A stretch of 64,000 nt of DNA, taken from Plazaster borealis. Lineage: Eukaryota > Echinodermata > Asteroidea > Forcipulatida > Labidiasteridae. The stretch spans positions 3,627,001-3,691,000 of the forward strand of contig CM037475.1 in the NCBI GenBank assembly GCA_021014325.1, read 5' to 3'. Below, in pieces: positions 55,166-64,000 of this stretch. The notes beneath the pieces were generated by a model that was not told the DNA's origin, searched no databases, and saw only the letters and a list, made by a program, of their open reading frames with translations. Position 1 is the stretch's first letter, and each line of letters opens with the position of its first letter. A program made the position numbers and the translations under genes.

Positions 55166-55980
55166 TAATCATAGTAATAACAAACATGGAAAAAGCCAGT
55201 TCGTTTTACTTGTTTTGCATTGCGTACATTTGCTTCACACACGCCCTCACGCAGTCAAAAATACTGCAAAACGGGCCTGTTCCCTCCCGTGTTTGGCTGT
55301 TTTTGTGCTGCCCTAGCTTTCTATTCTGTCTAACCGAACGTCCAGAATCTTGTCGTGACCTTCAAACTTAACATATTCCCTTGAACGGAATGGTGTCGAG
55401 GGAAACCATTGCAGCCTCATTTATGTCATTAAGATTCTGTGGAGACCTGGTACAGAGCCGTTGACGGCTGTCCAAAGTGCCACTCTTGTATGTAACTGCA
55501 AATCATTATTCACCCGATAGCCACAGATCAGCTTAGCAATAACAATGCTACTGGTTTTTTCTTCTTCACACGGCTCAATTTAATAATTTAATTAAATGTC
55601 CAACATTCCACTTTTCGGTATGTATTCCCAAAGTTGGGTAGTGTTATACTTTTCTTTGTATAGCCTCGTTAAACTATGAAAGAGACATAATTTGTGAAAC
55701 ACACAGACTTAAAAGTGACAATTATGATTTTAAAACAATTGCATATAGACCAACATTTACATCATAGACCAGAAATATTTATGACAATTACAACTAAAAC
55801 GTTTGATTCACAAGCTGTTTTGGTATGTCTATGCTAGTTTGAAAACTTTTAAAACGTTTTTCTATACATTATACAAAAACTCCGCCTTTTGACAGAAGGT
55901 ATTTGTGTTTCTTTCCTTTAAAACTATAACAACACCGTTCGCTTACTAGCATCGTATCCACTTATTGATATACTGTTCCT

Positions 55981-56484
55981 TACGGAGCCCCTAAAGGGAC
56001 ATGATAACAAATCAATAAACACATGAATAATTGAAGTGCTTCATTTCGTGCACTCGAAATCGTTTTTATGCACTCGAAAAAGGTCATTTTAGTGTGCGTT
56101 AAATCATTTCGAGCATTTAAAATAATTTGTTTCGTGCACTCAATACAGAATAGGGAATTTTTGAGCTCGGAATCATGTTGTAGACTCAAAATAATCTATT
56201 TCGTTTACTCGAAACAACTGTTCGTGCGCTGGAATTCATTTTGTGCAATCAAGATCATTTCGTCCTGTAGAAATCTTTTTAGGCCCATGAAATCTTTTCG
56301 AGCACACAAAATTTGGTTTAGAGCGCACAAAATGATTAGTTTTTGAGTGCACAAAATATCCTTTCGAGTGCATGAAATGATTTCGTGAACTCGAAAACAT
56401 TTCAAGCGCATGAAATGAAGAACACAAATTATTTCTTTGTGCATATTTTCTTTTTAATCATTTTGTCCCTTCAGGGGCTCCGTA
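55981..56484. mobile_element. TIR element with internal minisatellite, TACGGAGCC family, copy 2
   Basis: Ends TACGGAGCCCCTAAAGGGAC and, inverted, GTCCCTTCAGGGGCTCCGTA. Flanks GTTCCT and ATTCCT differ by one base. The interior is an array of ~20-bp units of the type ATTTCGTGCACTCGAAA in the left half and TTTCGAGTGCATGAAAT in the right half. Terminal sequences match 20798-21239, but the internal unit is entirely different. Plus- and minus-strand frames across it arise from the repeats. Confidence 0.8.
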
Positions 56485-57425
56485 ATTCCTTTTAATTGAG
56501 TGAACTACCAAAAAAAACCGATTTAATGCTGCTAAGACTAAGAGGTATTGAATCTATTTGCATGGTTTAGTTTAGTCGATTGAATTAATTACAATTCCAT
56601 TTTCACAGTTTATCACTTCGAACATATTAATAACTTATTTGCACGGTTTTACGTAAAGTATTCAAGCGGATTGATAAGTCATTCACATGGTTTAGTAATC
56701 CATTGAACGAAATCACCACCCGTTCACGAGGTTTAATAATTAGCCGTTCGAAAACTCCTTCATCATGATTTTCCATTTGGGTAACGAATTACCAAAAGTG
56801 TCAACCTTTCGCGATATTGAAGCATTTAAATCACCTCAGTTTTGATTGCCTGCATACAATGCCCCCGTGGACTTAGTTTATTTGTCCGAACGTCTATTAG
56901 TATTATAGTTAAAGTCAAACAAAATGCTATACCGTGTGGACAGATTCAAGTGGCAATCGAAATTAAGCGTGCGGTAGATTATTATTTTGTTGAATGAAGA
57001 ACTTCCTCACAAACAACATTTATTTAAGTAAAATGTTATTCGTTGAATGGATTACTAACTTTGCAAACGATTTATAAAGGCGATCGAACAGATTACTAAA
57101 GCATGCAAACGGATTACTGAATTAAATCATGTAAACAGGTTATTAAATCATGCTAACTATGATTACCACCTGAAAAATACACAGACAAAAGGATTTATTG
57201 TTGCAGTTAATTCTGCCCGAAGTTCTTTTATTTCGAATTCCAAATCCAGTGGTAAAACGACAATTAATAATAAGGGATTTCCCTTTATTTATTTATTTAT
57301 TTCCATTCGTTAAATTGCAATTATATTTATTCAAAAATTTACCAGCCAGTGCTATCCACTCACATATAAATAACTGTTCCAATACCAATTATATACACTT
57401 TGCGAATAGTTATTCAATCCGCAAA

Positions 57426-57561
57426 GGTTCCCACTTCTCAGCGATTTGCTAAAGAAGGTACCAGACCATTTACATTTATTATGAAAGTTCCTGCACTCAT
57501 TGACTGGAGGTATTCCGGGTCGATGAGGTTCCCACTTCCAGCGAGTTGCGAAGAAGGTACC
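57426..57561 (+). repeat. Two decayed direct repeats
   Basis: GGTTCCCACTTCTCAGCGATT...AAGAAGGTACC at 57426 and GGTTCCCACTTCCAGCGAGTT...AAGAAGGTACC at 57528, about 100 bp apart. Confidence 0.75.
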
Positions 57562-57900
57562 GTACAGGCCTAACTTCTTATTGAAGTTTCCAATTTAATT
57601 TATTTCTTTATTAACAATCACATAATTTTTACCACAATATTTATACATAGCAATTCACATAAATTAATTTACCACTTTCCTCACAGGCTTCCATGCATTA
57701 TTAGCTTACAGGAAAAACCACATAAACCTTACCGCTTTAATTAATAATCTGTAAATTAAAGTTGTAGGCTTATTAGTCACTCAAAAACTGTACACGTACG
57801 CCGTATATGATACAGTTTATACCTGACCCTTCCATTAAACCCTTGGGTGGGAGGGAGGGAGGGAATTTTTTCGAAACCACAATCTGTCTGAACTCCTTGG

Positions 57901-58378
57901 GGGTGCACCCCACTAAATATGGAGAAAACAGAGCGTCGAGCTCATGAATATTTTGTAGGCCCTCAAAATATCCTATATTAGACAGATTTGAGAGCCCAAT
58001 AAAAGGGGTAGAGTGTAAAAATGTTGCCCAATTGTAACCTGGGGGTTGTTGACTTCCAACTTGAGGTATTTTGGATGACATAGGCCCTGAAAAAATGGTC
58101 CTATTTGCCGAGAGGTGTAGGGACATTTTTCAAGATTGATGCTCGGACGTTTGGAAAATTACACCGGTGTAGGGGTGTTTTTATTTGGAGGGAGAATAAC
58201 TCGACGGGACCAGGGACTCCCCATATTAAATTGAGCAGAAAATAAAAGTTCAAGAGTCAATTAATAATTTTCCCTTTACTGTAAAAAGCTGTGAGACTTT
58301 TAAGTATTTTTCGTGTATTTTTGAATATTTAGCCTTTTGCACTGAATGCTATGGGAGTTGATTTAGTGGGGTGCACCC
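57901..58378. mobile_element. MITE, GGGTGCACCCC family, copy 2
   Basis: The 478-bp copy matches 333-802 over its whole length. TTGG lies directly outside both ends (57897-57900 and 58379-58382), a likely 4-bp target duplication. Confidence 0.8.
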
Positions 58379-58879
58379 TTGGTGGCAGAATATTCAATGA
58401 CGTTTCCCGGGAAGACGCTCGCCCTTTACCCCGAAATGCACTGCATTGGTTGGTTGAAAGGAACAAAGAAAACACGTCTGATTGTGCCTCGACAATCACA
58501 ATTGCTTAGCCCCAACTGTGACATGAATATGCATATTTCCCGGTGTTAAATCAGTTTACTGCGTTACGCAATAAACTCCATTAAACATTGCCATACAGAG
58601 TGCACGATAAGAAAACTACATCACGCGAAATTGTCTCCACTATCGCATCCATGCTTTGTAGAAGTCGCCAAGATCGAAGAGATATTGATTCTGCAATAAA
58701 AGCAGGGGCGTCAATCCTGGGGGGGGGGGGACCGGGGGGACACGTTGTGTCCCCCCCTCCCCACTTTTTGAAGGTTGGGGTCTGGGGGACACCATATCAA
58801 ATGTGCCCCCCCCCCCCAGTTTTGTTTTAACTCATGTACCGGTAACTCATATAGGGGCAATTGTATGTGTCATCTACTG

Positions 58880-59190
58880 TATGACTTACGGTAACGCGCT
58901 GTCTGTAGTAAACCTAACGCTTTAGTCGATGTACCGCCCGAAACTGCTCGGCAATTTACTCACTGGACCACCGAAACCGCCCGCGATTGGAAACACTTCG
59001 TATCCTTGGTTTTACACACGCTGCGGGTCGTACCAAACAGCCGCCGAAAGAGCGTGAAGACTTTGATGGTACTGTATGTTTACATCCAGTGACGCGCTGT
59101 CTACGTAGAGCCCGAAATCGATCGACCATTTACTCACTGGACCGCCCGAACTTGGGACATGCTAGCGGGTTGCACCAAACAACCGCCAAA
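58880..59190 (+). repeat. Two-copy tandem duplication, about 200-bp period
   Basis: ACGCGCTGTCT, ACCGCCCGAA, TTTACTCACTGGACC and ACCAAACARCCGCC recur in the same order at about 58893-59045 and 59091-59190. Confidence 0.7.
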
Positions 59191-59200
59191 AGAGTGTGTT

Positions 59201-59884
59201 CCTGCGCTAAACGTCGCATTTTTGCCGTGTCGAACTCAAATATATAGAAAGCAAAAGAGCGACGTTTAGCGCAAGTTTTTGATTTAAGTTCGACACTGCC
59301 GTGTAGCAAGCTCTGCCGTGCTACACGGTAGTTGCACGACGTGGTGACAAACGTCGCGCTCTTGCCGTGTCGAGTCAAATTGAATTCTCAGTCGGGCTAT
59401 GCCCTTTGGGAATACGCATGCGCAAAACTTTTGAAAAATGTTTTATCTTTATTTTCGAATAATGTGAACATTCTCCTTGTTAGTACCGTAGCTGAGAGTA
59501 TTCCGGGATGGGAAAGGAAACAACTTCTGACTGGAACAAACATAATCTGTAGATTTCAAAATTAAACTAAATGATTTTGTTTGACACTCTTTAAAAAGAC
59601 GATGAACGCCACTCACCAACGATGGTAATAATAATGACAACATTTAAGTTGGGAAGCAATGTTATGATTTTGTCATTAATATTGAGTGTCACAGCTCGAA
59701 TTGACATCATGAAACATGACTATTTAGCACCTTTTTGCCGCGTCGCCATTTTGAATTACCTATAAGTGCGGCAAACTATTTTATTAAATTCGACGTTTGT
59801 CACCAATTCGTTTTAATTACCGCACTTTTGCCGTGCGAAAATCATTTGAGTTCGACACGGCAAAAGTGCGACGTTTAGCGCAGG
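59201..59884. mobile_element. TIR element with nested inverted modules
   Basis: The outer ends pair over about 38 bp (CCTGCGCTAAACGTCGCA, then TTTTGCCGTGTCGAACTC). The same module recurs inside: an inverted copy near 59251-59290, a partial copy at 59347-59375, and a hairpin of perfect 15-bp stems CGCACTTTTGCCGTG at 59821-59870. No target duplication is clear. Confidence 0.7.
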
Positions 59885-60293
59885 CCTAAGACTTCTATAG
59901 CCCAAAAATTTAATGAATTACGCGTAATGCGCGTTGGTTGTCTTTTCAGCATACTGATCAATGCATATGGTAAACAAAGCAAAAATAGCCCCAGCATCGA
60001 AGGCAGCTATGGTAAGTAACCTAGTAACCAACATAAGTCAGCTTTTCAAGTTTCAATTAAGAACAGAACAAATGAGTTAACAGTGAAATGTTTGATAAAC
60101 AGTAGTAGGCTGAATGAGATAGTGATGAGATCCCGAGTGCAAATTGTGGAGCTGGCCAGCGGGGAGGGCTTCTCTACTACTACCAGATGACTACTACTAG
60201 TACTAGCCCATGGAGCTCGGAGGCAGAATGGTTAAACAGTCATGTCCCGAGTTTGTGGATTTCGTAATTGTTGACTATAGTATTACTATTATT

Positions 60294-60323
60294 AGGTGTT
60301 CGGGCAATCCGCCCGGAACACCT
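60294..60323. repeat. Hairpin AGGTGTTCGGGC
   Basis: AGGTGTTCGGGC and GCCCGGAACACCT pair with one bulged base around the loop AATCC. It is followed by a T-run and (CTT)n, a layout I recall as part of a widespread repeat. Confidence 0.5.
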
Positions 60324-61147
60324 CTTGTTTTTGTTCCGGTTTTTTTTCTTAATACTTCTTCTTCTTCTTCTCCCCGTCGCTTTTCCGCTAACAAAAGCAC
60401 ACTTCCCAAGCACATATAAACTTGAAATTCACATATAAATAGATATCTATTAGAATATGAAACCGCTTCAGTTACGTCATGATGACGTCATCAGGTATTG
60501 AAATACATTAATTCAAATTTATTATTTCAAAAAATCATAACTCGAGAACCCCATTTTGGATTTGTACAATCTATCGGAAAGGGCATTGAATACTAAACAA
60601 TAAATACATCGAGTGTGAACCCGTTTGACTCCGACTTCCGGTTAAAATCGGAAGTTGAACATTTTCAAAAAGTCATATACTCAGCCAATACCTAGCGCAC
60701 AGTGTGGCATCCACTTAACTACTAATCCAGGATGACGTGCACACATAGCCACACATTGTGCAAAAGGCATCAGCCATACGTTGTGTGCACATTTTGAAAG
60801 TCCATTGAACATCAATGCGTTGTATATTCTTGTACGTATTAACAACACGTTGTCGCGAACATACAATCTCAAACTCATTCAAAGTTCAGTGTGAACTTAT
60901 TTATGTTTTGCCCGTCTGGTGGCTTAATGGAAAATAAGGAATAGAAGAGGAGGTTTCACTGAGATGTCCAGCTGCTTTAGAGATTTGTATGACTTTAAAT
61001 AACTGACAAAAAGCTAAACCAAAAAAGAACGACATTGATTCGCTTCTCATCAAACACCGAGACCCACATCACGTTGATCGACGTGACAATGCCTGCCAAA
61101 AGCTCTTTAGGCCCGCTGAGTTTGCCCTTCAGACACGGTGATTACAT

Positions 61148-61440
61148 GCGAATCCGTACTAACAGATTGTGAATCCGTAACAACCATAATCCTTAATGAA
61201 GGATTGCGGATCCGTTATTATACGGATTGCGAATCTGTACTAACCGTAATCTGTAACAACGGATTGTGAATCCACAACAACGGATTGCTAACCCTAACTC
61301 ATAACCGTTATTATGGATTATGAATCGGTTATTATACGGATTGCGAATCCGTAATAACCGATTGCGGATCCGTAAACGGATTTTGAATACGTAATAACGA
61401 ATTGCGGATACGTAATAACAGATTTTGAATCCATAATAAC
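61148..61440. repeat. Degenerate palindromic repeat, about 20-25-bp unit
   Basis: The word GGATTGCGAATCCGT with variants alternates with TAATAAC spacers some ten times. Each GGATT...AATCC is itself a palindrome. Confidence 0.75.
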
Positions 61441-62099
61441 TTGTGTGCAACGTGCTTGTAATGTAAATGAACATGTACATGTACTCTGTATTTTCCATCT
61501 AGAACGTGTGCATGTATATTTCGTGTACCATAAAAGTTTCACTTTACACTGTACATGACAAACTCTGGTGAACTTGCCTTATATTGTAAAGTCTTATGCG
61601 TCACGGCGAGGGAACCAAATATTATATGGGGGAACAAAATAAGTTTACTCTTTTTAACCAAATTTCCAAGTGTTTAGCTGATGATATCATTCTCCAGTTA
61701 AAAAATCACAAACTTGAACTAATAAACTTAAAAATGTATTTTCATGACTTGTTAACAATACTATACAGCATCAGTTGTTTGCCAACGGTTCAGATGGTGT
61801 ACATTTTCTTTAAGATTGAACACAGATGCCTTTACAGAACAACCAATAATTTGTCAAGATTTTAAAGTATAAGTTGAGAATAAAAATTGTATTCAATTTT
61901 CCCAAACTATCATTGCCTCCATTTGTCTATGATTCGGATATATTCCCCGTAGCCCTACACCCACCAACGGCACACAGAATACTGGCATAATTATCCCGGC
62001 ACACAAGAAACTTTGTTAATTAACTAAATTTGTTTGCAAACTATCGAATTCTCATCCACAAACAACGGTGTCCTAGTTGTTTACGTTAGAAGCTAACTC

Positions 62100-62290
62100 C
62101 TAGTCTTAAGCTAACTCCCACAAATGACGTCACATGGAAGCGCACCGTAAACGGCAGAAGTGTTTTTAGTTTTTCAAAACCTTGAGGTTGGGACCTAATT
62201 TTTTGATTGATAATTACGAAAAATCCAGAAGTGTAAACACATCAAAAGTACAATTAAATGACAAACAAACACATTATGAACAAGTTTAAA
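62100..62290 (-). repeat. Dispersed repeat, copy 2 (inverse of 4320-4510)
   Basis: Shares TGACGTCA, GGCAGAAGTGT, CCTTGAGGTTGGG and GATAATTACGAAAAAT in inverse order with 4320-4510. Confidence 0.65.
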
Positions 62291-62674
62291 TAGTACCCCC
62301 GTTCAAAAATTCTCGCTCAAGTAACTGTTTGAACTAACCATGTACTTAGACCGTGTGTGTCAATGAAACCGCAAAGGTTTTGGGGATGATGTTTAATATT
62401 GGAAAAGAAAATTCATATCTGAAGAACCATAAATGCTACACACAATATTTTTGGACCATGTGAAAGACCCTGTAGTATTTTTAAAATCTTACACAAAGTT
62501 TGACCCCCTGTGACCTTTACTCCGGTTAATTGTTTTTATTTTAATTTGTTTTAGATGTTTACAAAACTCGCAAAAGTACTGAGTATACAGTGCTTCAAAC
62601 AGACCGGGGAAGGGTTAAAACCAAATTATAAAAACACACCGAACACCTTTTGTTTGTAATTTACAAACAAAATA

Positions 62675-62871
62675 AGTCTAGTTGTATCTTTCTTGATATT
62701 TCTGACAATAAATCAGCATTACGTAATGTAAAGCACATTGATACGTTATTGTAAAATGCGCTTTATTATAAGAACTATAGTTATTATTATTATTATTATA
62801 ATTATTATTATTATAATTATTATTATTATTATTACGTTGACAAAAACAATCTATGACCCTACCTTTAAACA
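62675..62871. mobile_element. Fragment of AGGTAGGGTC-family MITE
   Basis: The right end (ATCTATGACCCTACCT, then TTAA) and the preceding ATAAATCAGCATTACGTTGA match 4200-4279. It is interrupted by a SINE tail. The left end is missing. Confidence 0.7.
62725..62837 (+). mobile_element. 5'-truncated SINE with (ATT)n tail and 7-bp target duplication
   Basis: GTAAAATGCGCTTTATTATA and a long ATT/TATAATT tail are inserted in the MITE. ATTACGT is duplicated at 62718-62724 and 62831-62837. The uninterrupted MITE copies show the empty site. Confidence 0.85.
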
Positions 62872-63005
62872 CACCCAAAACTTGTAGAATTCTAAATGGT
62901 CAATCTATTATTAATTCCTTTCTAAATTTGTACATGTAAACAACTGCCTGCGTATTGTTCAAATTCAAATTCTGCACAAACCAATACAGTCGAAAGCATC
63001 CTTAA

Positions 63006-63369
63006 AGGCACTGTACAATTTGGTAATTACTCAAAACATATAGCATAACAACTGACTTGGTAACGAGCAACAGAGAGCTGTTGATAGTATAAAACATTGT
63101 GAGAAACGACTCCCTCTGAAGTAACGTAGTTTTTGAGAAAGAGGTAATTTCTCACTAAAATAATAAAAGACTTCTTGCAAGAAGCCTTTTATTCCTCTCT
63201 GAAAGCACACAAATTTGTACAACAAGGGTGTTTTTTCTTTCATCATTTTCTTGCATCTTCGATGACCAATTGAGCCCAAATTTTCACAGGCTTGTTATTT
63301 TATGCATATGTTGGGATACACCGAGTGAGAATACTGGTCTTTGACAATTACCAAACGTGTTCAGTGCCT
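63006..63369. mobile_element. TTAA-flanked MITE, AGRCACTG family, copy 2 (inverse)
   Basis: The 364-bp inverse copy of 10045-10422 has ends AGGCACTG and CAGTGCCT, with TTAA at 63002-63005 and 63370-63373. Instead of the 32-bp palindrome the centre has a shorter one (ACTTCTTGCAAGAAG). Confidence 0.9.
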
Positions 63370-63715
63370 TTAAAGGCAATGGGGTGTATCCTTCGTCAGT
63401 AAACGAAAATAGAACGTACGGTGTCTGTCCGCAAAAAGAACCACAAACATTTCTTTATCAGGAAGACACAAGACACAAAACCTATACAATTTACTTCCTG
63501 GTTTCACAAAGTAAGGCTCTTCGATATTGGGAGTAAAGGAATGTCCACAGAGTGTATGGAACACAGAGTGGCGTGTGTGTGGTTAGGTATACACTATCAA
63601 ACCGGGGACCAATATTCAAAAGAGGAAAGCAGGGTCACCGGCTGGGTGAAATTACTTAAAAGTTTACGGAGAGTAGCATAGTAATTAACCACAGAAGCAA
63701 ACTAAACAAACAGCA

Positions 63716-63935
63716 CACTGCAAAAACTGGGGTTTTAAAATTGACACCGTGGGTGTTGTCACATATCGATACCAACAAAAATATATCAAAATTTACACGA
63801 CATGGTGTTAAAATAACACTTATTTCTGCAACAAAACCCAGTGGTGTTAATGATGTCAAGTTTGATTCCCTCTTCGGTATCCATATTATGTTAAAACACA
63901 CAGGGTGCCAATTTTAACACCAAGTTTTTGCAGTG
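63716..63935. mobile_element. MITE, CACTGCAAAAACT ends
   Basis: A 220-bp element with inverted ends CACTGCAAAAACTGGGGTTT and, reversed, CACCAAGTTTTTGCAGTG, plus internal GTGTTAAAATAACAC. CA lies outside both ends. Confidence 0.8.
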
Positions 63936-64000
63936 CAGGTTAAAACGTACAAATTATCTCAAAATACAACTTTAAAACAGGTTTAAAAACTCTAGCATTC

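Noticed and set aside
56068..56444. Cysteine/histidine-rich frames on both strands near 56.2 kb
   Set aside because: They are translations of the inverted minisatellite inside the TACGGAGCC element.
61148..61440. CRISPR-like spaced repeats
   Set aside because: The DNA is animal nuclear sequence; repeats are degenerate and the spacers are themselves repeats.

Overview
This is a metazoan nuclear window of about 40% GC. It has split genes with GT-AG introns, TTAGGG-type telomeric repeats, tRNA-derived SINEs, LINE 3' ends and very many small inverted-repeat transposons (MITEs). The repeat families, above all the AGRCACTG...CAGTGCCT elements at 10045 and 63006, look like echinoderm repeats, probably sea star. 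That assignment rests on memory and inference, not on a database search. Only a small part of the window codes for protein.

Region by region: 1-8600 holds a tandem pair of intronless secreted lectin genes (C-type lectin plus PAN/apple-like domain; A at 2416-3132, B at 5741-6457) inside a duplicated block. The block is littered with LINE, SINE and TTAA-flanked MITE insertions whose order can be read. From 8600 to 31700 I see no confident host gene. That stretch holds MITEs, SINEs, minisatellites (one GC-rich array interrupted by a 720-bp element with a 9-bp target duplication) and degenerate tandem repeats. Two TTAA-flanked elements of about 950 bp (7612-8567 and 30608-31548) each carry a decayed THAP DNA-binding domain on the minus strand. 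This fits non-autonomous Kolobok transposons.

From 32911 to 43043 on the minus strand is a four-exon gene for a 257-aa TenA/THI-4-type (heme-oxygenase-fold, thiaminase II-like) protein. All three introns have good splice sites and consistent phases. Its 7.9-kb first intron contains a complete, apparently very young Ty3/gypsy-type LTR retrotransposon (36683-41413) on the plus strand. That element has two identical 176-bp LTRs, a 5-bp target duplication TGGAG and one uninterrupted gag-pol frame. Just beyond the 3' end of the TenA gene is an inverted fragment of its third exon.

From 43100 to 64000 are more MITEs (one hAT-like with a perfect 8-bp target duplication), a long inverted repeat at 44121-44447 and the third lectin paralog (C, 51818-52525). 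Just upstream of lectin C is a collapsed copy of its block that lacks the gene. A second element with an internal minisatellite palindrome (55981-56484) and several nested inverted-repeat elements follow.

The host genes do not form an operon-like unit. The lectins suggest an expanding secreted recognition or effector family, and the TenA-like gene suggests vitamin B1 (pyrimidine) salvage or degradation. Most remaining structure is transposon biology.
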